A stretch of 64,000 nucleotides of DNA from Maribacter flavus (GTDB lineage: Bacteria > Bacteroidota > Bacteroidia > Flavobacteriales > Flavobacteriaceae): the NCBI RefSeq assembly GCF_008386635.1, contig NZ_VUOE01000002.1, positions 124,001 to 188,000 of the forward strand, read 5' to 3'. Shown one piece after another: positions 17,429 through 27,000 of the stretch; within the stretch, counting starts at the first letter, position 1; the number at the start of each line of letters is the position of its first letter. The position numbers and the translations under genes are program-made. The notes under the pieces were generated by a model that saw nothing but the letters and a program-made list of their open reading frames with translations, made no database searches and was not told the DNA's origin.

Positions 17429-18862
17429 ATGAAGTTACAGACACCTGCTATTTTTTTTAAAGAGTTGGAAACCAAGTTTCCACATGAGCCGACCCTAAAA
17501 CAACGAATAGCCCTTGAAAAACTGTCCAACTTTATCCTTTCCAAAAAGAAGGACGAGGTTTTTGTTTTAAAGGGTTTTGCAGGTACAGGAAAGACTACTT
17601 TGGTTGGTACCTTGGTCAATAGCCTATGGAAGACCGGGATGAAATCGGTTTTGATGGCACCCACGGGCAGGGCGGCCAAGGTCATGTCCAACTATTCGAA
17701 AACACAGGCATTCACCATCCATCGAAAGATATACTACCCCAAAAAGCAAAGTGGGGGCGGGGTTCAATTTGTGATGGCACCCAATAAACATAGGGACACC
17801 GTATTTATAGTGGATGAGGCCTCTATGATTCCCGATACCCCGGCAGATTCCAAACTGTTCGAAAATGGTTCCCTATTGGATGATCTCCTCATGTTCGTTT
17901 ATTCCGGTCATAACTGCAAATTACTTTTGATCGGGGATACCGCACAGTTACCGCCCGTCCATTTGGAATTGAGTCCCGCCTTGGACGAGGACAAACTCGC
18001 CCTAAATTATAATAAGGAGATAGTCCGATTGGAATTGGATGAAGTTGTGAGGCAAGCCGAAGATTCAGGAATCTTGGTGAACGCCACCATGTTAAGGGAG
18101 CAGTTGAATGGAAGTTATTTTGACAGCTTTCAGTTTGATGTGGGCCCGTATTCCGATATTGTCCGATTGATAGACGGGCATGACATTCAGGAAGCCATTG
18201 ACGAATCCTATTCCAAAAACGGAAAAGAGGAAACGGCGATTATCGTACGTTCCAATAAAAGGGCGAACCTTTATAACCTCAATATTAGGGAGCGAATCCT
18301 GTTCTTGGAGCACGAGTTGGCAGCAGGTGATTTTATGATGGTCGTAAAGAACAACTATTTCTGGCTTAAACCCAATTCTGAAGCAGGCTTCATAGCCAAT
18401 GGTGATATCATAGAGGTATTGGAAATTTTTGCCTTCAAGGATCTTTACGGATTCAAGTTTGCCGAAGTCAAGGTTCAAATGGTCGATTACCCCAATATGA
18501 AACCTTTTGAGACGGTTTTACTGTTGGATACCATAAAGGCGGAATCCCCGTCCCTTTCTTATGAGGATGGCAATAGGCTATATCAAGAAGTGATGAAGGA
18601 TTATGCCCATGAGAAATCCAAGTACAAAAAGTTTCTCGGCGTAAAAAACAACAAATATTTCAATGGACTTCAGGTAAAATTCTCATATGCGATTACCTGC
18701 CATAAGTCCCAAGGAGGGCAATGGAACACCGTATTTGTGGAGCAGCCCTATCTGCCAAACGGTCCGGACAAAGAATACCTAAGGTGGCTGTATACCGCCG
18801 TAACCAGGGCCAAGGAAAAGCTATACCTTATCGGCTTTAAAAGTGATTTTTTTCTTGAATAG
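17429..18862 (+). CDS. RecD-like superfamily 1 DNA helicase
   Basis: 477-residue ATP-dependent DNA helicase of the RecD/Dda/Pif1 group. Motifs: Walker A GFAGTGKTTL (residues 49-58), motif Ia MAPTGRAAKV, motif II VDEASM, motif III IGDTAQLPPV, and the C-terminal motif pair ITCHKSQGGQWNTVFV and YTAVTRAKEKLYLIG (motifs V/VI). A long insertion with SH3-like beta strands lies between the two RecA domains, as in Dda-type helicases. Without RecB or RecC neighbours it is a stand-alone enzyme, probably in DNA repair or replication restart. It is flanked by an intergenic region with promoters on both strands. Confidence 0.92.
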   Translation: MKLQTPAIFFKELETKFPHEPTLKQRIALEKLSNFILSKKKDEVFVLKGFAGTGKTTLVGTLVNSLWKTGMKSVLMAPTGRAAKVMSNYSKTQAFTIHRKIYYPKKQSGGGVQFVMAPNKHRDTVFIVDEASMIPDTPADSKLFENGSLLDDLLMFVYSGHNCKLLLIGDTAQLPPVHLELSPALDEDKLALNYNKEIVRLELDEVVRQAEDSGILVNATMLREQLNGSYFDSFQFDVGPYSDIVRLIDGHDIQEAIDESYSKNGKEETAIIVRSNKRANLYNLNIRERILFLEHELAAGDFMMVVKNNYFWLKPNSEAGFIANGDIIEVLEIFAFKDLYGFKFAEVKVQMVDYPNMKPFETVLLLDTIKAESPSLSYEDGNRLYQEVMKDYAHEKSKYKKFLGVKNNKYFNGLQVKFSYAITCHKSQGGQWNTVFVEQPYLPNGPDKEYLRWLYTAVTRAKEKLYLIGFKSDFFLE

Positions 18863-18933
18863 GAAACCGTTACTTTAGTATTGGAATATAATAGACCGAA
18901 GATTTTCAAAGTCCGGTTTAAGAAAGGAACAAT

Positions 18934-19503
18934 ATGACATCAGAAACCATCATAAGTATTTTTCTCGGTATTGGGCTCGCCGCTTCCGTTGGTTTCCGGG
19001 TATTTTTGCCATTGTTCGCTTTGAGTTTGGCTGCTTATTTTAATGTGTGGGAATTGAACGATAACTGGCAATGGATCGGAAGTTTGGCCGCCTTGATTAC
19101 CTTGGGAGTAGCTACCTTGGTGGAGATATTCGCCTATTTTATTCCTTGGGTGGACAATTTATTGGATAGTTTTGCAGTGCCTTTGGCTGCCATCGCGGGT
19201 ACGGCCGTAATGGTCTCCACGGTGGCCGATTTAGACCCTGTGGTAACGTGGTCCTTGGCCATTATTGCCGGCGGGGGAACGGCTACTGCCATCAGGGGGG
19301 CGGGCGCCACGGGCAGGTTGGCATCCTCTACGACAACGGGAGGTCTGGCCAATCCCATTTTGGCGACCGTGGAAACGGGAACCGCTACGGTGGTGAGTAT
19401 CGCATCCATATTCGCCCCCATTTTGGCCGCGGTACTGGTCATCATCATTTTAATAGTAATTTTTAGAATTTATAGAAGTCTAAGGCCCAAGGCAAAAACA
19501 TAA
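18934..19503 (+). CDS. DUF4126 membrane protein
   Basis: 189-residue membrane protein with about five hydrophobic segments, very rich in Gly, Ala and Thr. The conserved DUF4126 elements are [15 protein letters not shown] near the N-terminus, [10 protein letters not shown] in the first loop, and the glycine-rich [20 protein letters not shown] hairpin, followed by [12 protein letters not shown]. Function is unknown in the family. The gene is followed after 4 bp by kdsB. Confidence 0.85.
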   Translation: MTSETIISIFLGIGLAASVGFRVFLPLFALSLAAYFNVWELNDNWQWIGSLAALITLGVATLVEIFAYFIPWVDNLLDSFAVPLAAIAGTAVMVSTVADLDPVVTWSLAIIAGGGTATAIRGAGATGRLASSTTTGGLANPILATVETGTATVVSIASIFAPILAAVLVIIILIVIFRIYRSLRPKAKT

Positions 19504-19507
19504 GAAG

Positions 19508-20236
19508 GTGAAGATAATTGCAATGATTCCGGCGCGCTATGCGGCCTCAAGGTTTCCGGCAAAACTGATGCAGGATCTATCGGGCAAGCCCGTCATAGTA
19601 AGGACCTATCAAGCGGCGGTGAATACGGGACTTTTTGATGCCGTGTATGTGGTAACGGATAGCGATATCATTTATCAAACGATTCTTGCCGAAGGCGGGA
19701 ATGTGCTCATGAGCCAAAAGGAGCACGAATGTGGTAGTGACAGAATTGCCGAGGCGGTCACGGATATGGACGTTGATATCATCGTAAATGTACAAGGTGA
19801 TGAGCCTTTTACGGATCGGGAGAGCCTACACGGAGTCCTTGAGGTATTCAAGCAAGATTTTGAAAAGGAAATCGATTTGGCATCCTTAATGGTCAGGATA
19901 ACGGATGAAGATGAAATCAAAAACCCCAATACGGTAAAGGTGATTGTTGACAATCGAAATTTTGCCCTCTATTTTTCCAGGTCACCCATCCCGTACCCAC
20001 GGGCCACAGGCGATTACACACGGTATTATAAGCACAAAGGAATCTATGCCTTTCGAAAAAGCGCCTTGATGGATTTTCAACGATTGCCTATGTTGCCATT
20101 GGAAGCCACGGAGAAAATAGAGGCTATACGCTATTTGGAATACGGAAAAAAAATAAAAATGGTAGAGACTACCGTAACCGGTATCGAGATAGATACCCCG
20201 GAGGATTTGGAAAGGGCAAAGGCGGCATGGAAATAA
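19508..20236 (+). CDS. kdsB: CMP-Kdo synthetase (3-deoxy-manno-octulosonate cytidylyltransferase)
   Basis: 242-residue nucleotidyltransferase that activates Kdo (or a Kdo derivative) with CTP for transfer to lipid A. Motifs: the CTP-binding [20 protein letters not shown] at the N-terminus, [20 protein letters not shown] with the metal-binding Asp, and the C-terminal [18 protein letters not shown]. It begins with GTG just after an AAGAAGG purine stretch. Its 3' end overlaps the HAD gene by 10 bp, and the KdnB-like dehydrogenase two genes on suggests that the activated sugar could be 8-amino-Kdo rather than Kdo; in Shewanella the KdsB homologue does that job. That substrate shift is inference. 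Confidence 0.94.
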   Translation: MKIIAMIPARYAASRFPAKLMQDLSGKPVIVRTYQAAVNTGLFDAVYVVTDSDIIYQTILAEGGNVLMSQKEHECGSDRIAEAVTDMDVDIIVNVQGDEPFTDRESLHGVLEVFKQDFEKEIDLASLMVRITDEDEIKNPNTVKVIVDNRNFALYFSRSPIPYPRATGDYTRYYKHKGIYAFRKSALMDFQRLPMLPLEATEKIEAIRYLEYGKKIKMVETTVTGIEIDTPEDLERAKAAWK

Positions 20237-20925
20237 ATTTTAAGGACATACAGGTCGTAGGTTTTGATGCGGACGATACCCTTTGGGTGAACGAAACCTA
20301 TTTCCGCGAGGCGGAGGAAGCCTTTGCGGACCTTTTGGAAACCTATGAGACCAAGAACAAGATAGACCAAGAGCTCTTTAAGATGGAAATCAAGAACTTG
20401 GATTTGTACGGATACGGTATAAAAGGCTTCATGTTGTCCATGATTGAGTCGGCCTTGGAACTGTCCAATAATGAGGTAACGCAAGAAACACTTTCTAAAA
20501 TTCTGGATTTGGGCAAACGTATGATTTCGCATCCGGTGGAAATATTAGATGGTGTGGTGGAAGTGCTGGAAAAACTACAAGGTAAATACAGGTTGATCGT
20601 ATTGACTAAGGGCGACCTCTTAGATCAGGAAAGAAAGTTGGAACGCTCCAACCTATCGGAATACTTTCATCATGTTGAGGTGTTGAGCGATAAGAAGGAG
20701 AAAAACTATCAGGACCTTTTGGACCACTTGGAAATCGATGTGAAGAATTTTTTGATGATCGGAAATTCCTTAAAATCAGATGTTCTACCGCTTGTGAATA
20801 TCGGTGCAAAGGCGGTTCACGTGCCCTTCCATACCACATGGCAGCATGAAGAGGTGGCGGAGCCCAGGGAAAAAAAAGGATATATAACGGTATCGAAACT
20901 TACGGATGTTTTGAATTACCTTTAA
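20227..20925 (+). CDS. HAD superfamily hydrolase
   Basis: 232-residue haloacid-dehalogenase-type phosphatase, subfamily I with a helical cap. Motif I is [10 protein letters not shown] (nucleophile Asp and general acid Asp), motif II is the Thr in IVLTKGD, motif III Lys is in SDKKEKNY, and motif IV is [10 protein letters not shown]. It resembles YjjG/pyrimidine nucleotidase-like HADs rather than KdsC, which has no cap. The overlap with kdsB and the 9-bp gap to the KdnB-like gene suggest a role in the same Kdo-type sugar pathway, perhaps as the phosphatase, but this cannot be shown from sequence. Confidence 0.85.
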   Translation: MEINFKDIQVVGFDADDTLWVNETYFREAEEAFADLLETYETKNKIDQELFKMEIKNLDLYGYGIKGFMLSMIESALELSNNEVTQETLSKILDLGKRMISHPVEILDGVVEVLEKLQGKYRLIVLTKGDLLDQERKLERSNLSEYFHHVEVLSDKKEKNYQDLLDHLEIDVKNFLMIGNSLKSDVLPLVNIGAKAVHVPFHTTWQHEEVAEPREKKGYITVSKLTDVLNYL

Positions 20926-20934
20926 ATAGAACGG

Positions 20935-22062
20935 ATGGAGACAAGCAAGGAAATGGAAATAAAAAATATACCTACAAGGGCATCCCAAAAGTTTCGAAAC
21001 TTTCCCATGGTACCCAGAGTGGTCTTTGGAAATGGCAGTTTTGACCAATTGGGGGATATTTTGTTACCGAAACGCAAAAATTCGGACGCGCCCATTATTT
21101 TCTTGGTGGACGATGTATTTGAGGACTCAGAACTGCATGCCAGGATACCCCGGATTTTTTCGGATCAAATTATTTTCATTTCTGCGGATGAAGAACCCAA
21201 GACCCAGCAGGTAGATGCCTTGGTGAGGCAAATCAAGGAATCCTTTCAGGAAATGCCGTCCGGGATTGTGGGTATTGGCGGAGGTACTTTACTTGATCTT
21301 GCCAAGGCCGTAGCCATATTGCTGAATAATTCTGGAAGTGCGGCCGATTATCAGGGTTGGGATTTGGTACATAGGGAATCGGTCTACCATGTCGGAATCC
21401 CTACCATCAGCGGTACCGGGGCCGAAGTCTCCCGAACCACGGTGCTTTTGGGACCTGAAAAAAAGTTGGGCATCAATTCGGACTATACCACTTTTGACCA
21501 AGTGATTTTAGATCCGGAACTTACCAAAGGGGTGCCCAAGGAACAATGGTTCTACACGGGTATGGATTGTTTTATCCATTGTATAGAAAGCCTGAACGGG
21601 ACCTATCTGAATGCCTTCAGCCAAAGCTATGGGGAAAAGGCGTTGGACCTCTGCAAGGAAGTCTTTTTGGACACGATTGCTGAGGAAGAATCCCGAAACA
21701 AGTTGATGATGGCGTCATGGCATGGGGGTATGAGCATTGCCTATTCGCAGGTAGGCGTGGCGCATGCCATGAGTTACGGCTTGGGGTATCAATTGGGCAT
21801 CAAACACGGTTTGGGCAATTGTTTGGTGTTTCAGTACTTGGAGGAATTTTATCCGGAGGGGGTGTCAATATTCAACGAGATGCGAAAAAAACACCAAATC
21901 GATCTTCCAAAAGGTGTTTGTGCCGGTTTGACCGAAAATGACTTGGATGCAATGATATACATCGCCATGGGAATGGAACCCTTATGGGAAAATGCCTTGG
22001 GGCCAAATTGGAAATCGGTCATTACTCCAGCCAAATTGAAATCCATCTATAGAAAAATATAG
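20935..22062 (+). CDS. kdnB: KdnB-like Kdo 8-oxidase (iron-containing alcohol dehydrogenase)
   Basis: 375-residue iron-dependent alcohol dehydrogenase. By memory it resembles KdnB of Shewanella, which oxidises C8 of Kdo so that the aminotransferase KdnA can make 8-amino-3,8-dideoxy-Kdo for LPS. Shared segments include PRVVFGNGSFDQLGDIL, IGGGTLLDLAKAVA, DYQGWDLV, GIPTISGTGAEVSRT, LGINSDYTTFDQ and FYTGMDCFIHCIESLNGTYL. Metal ligands should be the Asp and His in GMDCFIHCIE and the His in VGVAHAMSYGLG and IKHGLGN. It has an N-terminal extension of ~20 residues; a second ATG (residue 6) is possible. No KdnA aminotransferase is nearby. Confidence 0.87.
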   Translation: METSKEMEIKNIPTRASQKFRNFPMVPRVVFGNGSFDQLGDILLPKRKNSDAPIIFLVDDVFEDSELHARIPRIFSDQIIFISADEEPKTQQVDALVRQIKESFQEMPSGIVGIGGGTLLDLAKAVAILLNNSGSAADYQGWDLVHRESVYHVGIPTISGTGAEVSRTTVLLGPEKKLGINSDYTTFDQVILDPELTKGVPKEQWFYTGMDCFIHCIESLNGTYLNAFSQSYGEKALDLCKEVFLDTIAEEESRNKLMMASWHGGMSIAYSQVGVAHAMSYGLGYQLGIKHGLGNCLVFQYLEEFYPEGVSIFNEMRKKHQIDLPKGVCAGLTENDLDAMIYIAMGMEPLWENALGPNWKSVITPAKLKSIYRKI

Positions 22063-22082
22063 GAAATCCTTCCCAAACCCAG

Positions 22083-22613
22083 ATGCAGAGACTTTCGCGT
22101 TTTATTTACTTCAAGCTTTTAGGTTGGAAAATGACAGGTACGTTTCCTTCCCATTTGGATAAGTTTGTCATAATCGTCGTGCCCCACACCAGTTGGTGGG
22201 ATTTTCTCTTGGGGCTATTGGTGAGAAAAATATTGAATGAGGAAATCAACTACATTGGTAAGAAAAGCCTTTTTGATTCCCCGTTTGGCTGGTTTTTTCG
22301 CTGGACAGGCGGCGCCCCTATAGACCGGAGCAAAAGTAACGACACCGTAAGTGCCATTGTACGAATTTTTGAAAACAGGGATAAATTCAGATTGGCCCTC
22401 TCCCCGGAAGGTACGCGCAAAAAAGTGGATAAATGGAAAACGGGCTTTTACCACATTGCCAAACAGGCCAATGTGCCCATTGTAATGGTCGCCTTTGATT
22501 ATGGAAAAAAGGAGGTGAAGTTTTCCAAGCCTCAAATACCTACCGAAAATCAATCAGCTGATTTGGAAAAATATGAGTCCTTTTTTATGGGTGTGAGGGG
22601 GAAGCATTCATAA
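22083..22613 (+). CDS. PlsC-type acyltransferase
   Basis: 176-residue acyltransferase of the 1-acylglycerol-3-phosphate acyltransferase superfamily. The catalytic HxxxxD is in VVPHTSWWDFLLG, the substrate block is GGAPIDRS, and the third motif is LSPEGTRKK. It is short for a PlsC (usually ~240) and has at most one hydrophobic segment, like the small glycerol acyltransferases common in Bacteroidota. It lies downstream of the Kdo genes, so a role in lipid A or ornithine-lipid acylation is possible. A degenerate second copy of its 3' end is found at 29561-29727. A hairpin terminator follows 12 bp after the stop. Confidence 0.88.
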   Translation: MQRLSRFIYFKLLGWKMTGTFPSHLDKFVIIVVPHTSWWDFLLGLLVRKILNEEINYIGKKSLFDSPFGWFFRWTGGAPIDRSKSNDTVSAIVRIFENRDKFRLALSPEGTRKKVDKWKTGFYHIAKQANVPIVMVAFDYGKKEVKFSKPQIPTENQSADLEKYESFFMGVRGKHS

Positions 22614-22625
22614 TTAATTTGTTAT

Positions 22626-22650
22626 AAATAACTTATCAAGTTATTTTTTT
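22626..22650 (+). terminator. Terminator after the acyltransferase gene
   Basis: Perfect stem AAATAACTT (22626-22634) / AAGTTATTT (22638-22646) with loop ATC and a run of T to 22650. The stem is AT-rich, but the T-tract and position 12 bp after the stop support a terminator closing the kdsB-plsC unit. The remaining 256 bp to the next gene are AT-rich, and no gene is seen there. Confidence 0.6.
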
Positions 22651-22906
22651 ACTTAGAAAAACGAATATTTTTTAATCTACTTGTTTACTTTATTTATGTT
22701 GTTAAATAAACATAGATTTATGTATTTTCTTGCATTTCATCCATTATTTTGTACCGTTCATCCCATAAGGGACTATTTAGGTTCACAAACCTTTAACTTT
22801 CATTAACATAATTATTAGCTGGAGAATCTAGCTGGTTTTTGTAACCCCACAATACAAAGAACCAAACCGCTTCCTATGGTCATTGTAACCAATCACCAAA
22901 GGAAAA

Positions 22907-23446
22907 ATGAAAAACAACCAAAAAAGAAGGAACTTTCTTAAAGGTTCCGTATTGGCATCCACAGGTGCCATGCTTTTGCCTACGACCGATTTATTCGCAA
23001 AAGAATCATCATCTTCTTACCCTTCAATTTCAACGGCAGATATACGGACCAAGCTATTTGGCAAGCAAGTGGAGATTTCTGGACAGGTATTCGACGTTTC
23101 AGGAAAGAATCCCCTTCAAAATGCGAAGGTTGAATTCTGGCACCTTTCCCCTAATTCGAAACAAATTGGACACAAGGGCTTATTGATAACGGATTCCGAA
23201 GGAAAATACCTTTTAAGGACTGATTACCCGTCTAGAGAAATGGGTAAGCACACGACCATCCACTTTAGGGTCTCAATGGAAAATGAGGAATTGGTTACGG
23301 AACTAAAATTTTCAGATTTCGGCGCCTTCATTACTGATAAGCATTGGGAATCCAATCAAGAATTAGACAACGACCTTCTTTTTCCACAACTGGAAAAATC
23401 AATTTACAAGACTAAAATCAATTTTAATTTTTCAATCAACCAATAA
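22907..23446 (+). CDS. Tat-exported intradiol-dioxygenase-like protein
   Basis: 179 residues with a twin-arginine signal: KRRNFLKGS followed by a hydrophobic stretch ending near FAKES. The mature part has the beta-sandwich core of intradiol ring-cleavage dioxygenases: SGQVFDVSGKNPLQNAKVEFWH, then ITDSEGKYLLRTDYPS, then TTIHFRVS. In true enzymes iron is held by two Tyr and by two His in RxxHIHF. Here the His pair is reduced to TTIHF, and the usual Tyr after the first block is not seen, so catalysis is doubtful. Such Tat-dependent proteins occur in Bacteroidota next to surface proteins. It lies 12 bp before a tail-collar gene. Confidence 0.75.
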   Translation: MKNNQKRRNFLKGSVLASTGAMLLPTTDLFAKESSSSYPSISTADIRTKLFGKQVEISGQVFDVSGKNPLQNAKVEFWHLSPNSKQIGHKGLLITDSEGKYLLRTDYPSREMGKHTTIHFRVSMENEELVTELKFSDFGAFITDKHWESNQELDNDLLFPQLEKSIYKTKINFNFSINQ

Positions 23447-23458
23447 AACTAGATAACT

Positions 23459-23971
23459 ATGGAACCATTTATAGGACAGATAATGATGTTTGGTGGTAAT
23501 TTTGCACCCAGGGGCTGGGCGTTTTGTGATGGGTCATTATTGCCCATTTCAAGCAATACTGCACTTTTTTCACTTATAGGAACAATCTACGGTGGTGATG
23601 GCCGAACAACGTTTGCCCTTCCGGATTTACGTGGCCGCGTGCCTATGCATGCCGGCAGTGGTCCTGGATTAACTCCAAGGCCTATAGGACAAAGAAGTGG
23701 TACGGAGACCAATACGTTGAATGTAAATCATCTACCACCGCATACCCATGGTGTTTCCATACCCTCCAAGGAAGAAGGTAATGCAGATGTACCCGCCGAT
23801 AATTATGTTGCCGGTGCCGGTCTTGATAGTTTCGGTACCACTACAGACTCCAATATGAAGACATTTCAGACCTTGAATACAGGAGGTGGCCAGTCCGTAA
23901 ACAATATGCAACCTTACTTATGCGTAAGTTATATCATCGCTTTGCAAGGGATATACCCTTCTAGAAATTAA
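23459..23971 (+). CDS. Phage tail-collar domain protein (MdpB-like)
   Basis: 170-residue protein of the tail-collar/microcystin-dependent protein family. The domain covers the N-terminus: EPFIGQIMMFGGNFAPRGWAFCDG, then LFSLIGTIYGGDGRTTFALPDLRGRVPMH (quoted in parts), followed by GQRSGTETNTL and the HxH-like HLPPHTHGV turn. The end, NNMQPYLCVSYIIALQGIYPSRN, is also typical. In phages this domain lies at the tail fibre; in bacteria, free-standing copies are often in short tandem groups, and their role is unclear. No signal peptide is present. It sits between the Tat protein (12 bp) and the 1783-residue giant (38 bp), probably one transcript. No other phage gene is near. Confidence 0.85.
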   Translation: MEPFIGQIMMFGGNFAPRGWAFCDGSLLPISSNTALFSLIGTIYGGDGRTTFALPDLRGRVPMHAGSGPGLTPRPIGQRSGTETNTLNVNHLPPHTHGVSIPSKEEGNADVPADNYVAGAGLDSFGTTTDSNMKTFQTLNTGGGQSVNNMQPYLCVSYIIALQGIYPSRN

Positions 23972-24009
23972 TACCTAAATAGACATAAACCAATCAAAAC
24001 CGTCGGGAT

Positions 24010-27000
24010 ATGAGAAAAATTACGCTGTTGTGCACATTACTGTTCACTTTATGTACCGCTTTTGCACAGACCACGCTAGGCGCCGGCGATATTGCCTTTG
24101 TTGGTCTAAATACCGATGGGGCGACGGACTCGGACGATAACTTTGCCTTTATTCTTTTAAAGGATATCGATGCCGCGACCCAGATCATTTTTACGGACCG
24201 TGGCTGGAGCGATGCCACGGGATTCTCTTCCTATGCCGGTGATGGTGAATTTACCTGGATTTCGGGTGCTGCAAGAACGGCCGGTGAGGTAGTGGTGTTG
24301 GACTTTAGTAATTTGTCCCCACCTGCGGCTTCCTTTACGGTCTTGGGCGATCAATTATTTGCCATACAAGGCAGTATTGCCAGCCCAACCTTTATAGCTG
24401 GATTACATTTTAATGTGGTTTCGGGGGTCACGGACGATGCCAATTGGGACGGTGATGCTACGAGCAACACTACGTCAGCGCTTCCGGATGCCTTGACCAC
24501 GGGCGACACCGCGGTTCGATTGAGCGGTCCTGGTGGAATTGAACAGGATAACTTTCAATTTAGTTGTGGTATAGCGGGCTGCCCCTTGTCCGGCACGCCT
24601 GAAGAAATTAGGGCCATTGTGCATAATCTTGCCAATTGGGTCAGTGATAATGATAATGTTTACCCAGGTACCGTTGATGCTAGTTTGGGTACGCCAACTG
24701 TTTCTGAATGTGCAGCAACGCTAACAGCCTCTGTAACCGAGGTTTGTTTGTCGTTCTCACCACCTGACACCATAGATTTAACGGGTAGCTCAACGCCTGA
24801 TCCAACAGGTAGTGGAACCTTTAGTTTGGGTGTTGGTTCTGATATTCCAGCTACCAACACATTGGTTGATAATGGGAATGGAACGGGTACTTTCAATCCG
24901 ATAGCGGCAGGGGCAGGCACCTATATTTTGGTATATACCCATACGAATTCAACTGGTTGTGTTGCAGAGGCACAAGAAACCATTGTGGTCTATCCAGAGG
25001 CCGATATTAGCATAACGGGACCATCTTCGGTTGCCGAAGATGGAGCACCCGTAAACTTTCAAGGTCTACTGGGTGGGGCGGCGACCTCAGGGGTTGTGGC
25101 CATGATACCATCTCCACCTAGCGGAAGTTTTTCAGGTAGTGCGGTTACAGCAATAGCAACCTACACCCCAGCAATAGGAGATGCTGGTGATTACAATATT
25201 CAATTTACCTATGTTGATTCTGATAATAATAGTTGTATTAACATACTACGAATACCATTTACAGTTGAACCAGTAGGTGACACCACTCCACCAGAAATAA
25301 CGTGCCCTCCTGACCAGATATTGATTGCAGACTCCAATTGCAATGTATTGGTTCCAGATTATACGGGTTTGGTTACGGCAACGGATAATGTTACGGCTTC
25401 ACCGATCATTACACAAAGTCCACCAGCTGGGTCCACGTTCAATGGTGCAGGTACTACGGTAATTGTCTTTACGGCTACAGATGATGCAGGAAATTCAGTC
25501 ACATGTAACATGGGTCTTACCATTGAGGATAATAAAGCTCCTACGCCTATATGTATCAATGGTCTAACGGTGGAATTGGATGCTACAACAGGACTTGGGA
25601 CAATTTTCGCTTCGGATTTTATTGCGTCACCAACAGTTGATGCTTGTGGTCCTGTTACGTATTTGATATCTCGTGTCGGTTCGGACGTAAAGTCAACGAG
25701 CCTAACCCTGAGTTGTGAGGATGAAGAAAATACTCTGGTTCGGATTTGGGCAGAAGATGTGAATGGTAATAGTGATTATTGTGAGACATATATTCAAGTT
25801 GACAGAAGTAAATACATGTGTCCGGTAACTCCCATTATAGATTTGGAACTTGAAAAATCCATTGACAATCTTAATCCAAATATTGGCGATGTTATAAACT
25901 TTACCGTGACTATTACAAACAATGGACCTGGTATAGCGACCGGAGTTGAAGTAATAGATAAGATACCCAGCGGATATACGGCTACTGGAGCAGGAAGTGT
26001 CACAAATGGTACGTATGATTTTGGACCTGGCAGATGGCATAGTTTTGCCCCAATACTCCCAGGAGATTCAGAAACCTTGGTTTTGGAGGTAACTGTAAAT
26101 GCTTCCGGAGAATACCTTAATCTTGCTGAAATTACAGCCGCTAACGAAACGGATGTGGATAGTTCTCCCGCAAATGGCGTGGATACGGATGGGGACGGCA
26201 ATGTAGTAGATGACCCGGACGATGAAGATGATGGGGATGGAGCAAAAGTAAATGTAATTATTCCATGTGAAGTATCAATTAACATCCAACCTCAAGATGT
26301 CACCGTTTGTGAGATTCAACCTTTCAAATTTGAAGTTGAAGCCTCCGGTACGGGAACTCTTTCGTATCAATGGGAATTTTCACCAAATGAAGGGCTCCAA
26401 TGGTTTCCACAAGTAGAAACACCAATTTTTATTGTCCCACAAGGAGCGGTTGAAAATGCAGATGGATGGATATACAGGGTTATTGTAACCTCAGATAATG
26501 GCACTCCGGACAACGAAAATGACGATTGTTCGGTTACCAGTGATGTGGTGACCTTGACGGTGAACCCTTTACCCGAAGTGGAGATAACGGGCAGGGACAG
26601 CTATTGCCATGACGGGAACGGTGTCGAGTTGGATGCCGGTGCCGGCTTTTCCAGCTATCTTTGGTCACCAGGCGGGCAGACCACGCGGACCATTACGGCC
26701 CTTGAGGGAAGCTATACGGTAACGGTGACCAACGAGTTCGGGTGCGAGTCCACGTCTGAAGCCTTCATCGTCACCAACAACGAGCCTTTGACCTGCAGCA
26801 TAGAGCAGGACATACTTACCACGGACCATTTGACCGAGGACGGGGTGGCAACCGTGACCCCAATCGGGGGTAAAGCGCCTTTTACCTATTTATGGGACAA
26901 TGGGGAGACGACCCAAACGGCGACTTCGTTGACTTACGGTCTGAATTCAGTAACGGTGACCGATGCCAACGGTTGCGCAACGATGTGTCAAATAGATATA

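Noticed and set aside
23459..23971. Prophage or tailocin suggested by the tail-collar domain
   Set aside because: No other phage structural, lysis or integrase gene lies near. Free-standing collar-domain proteins are common in bacteria.
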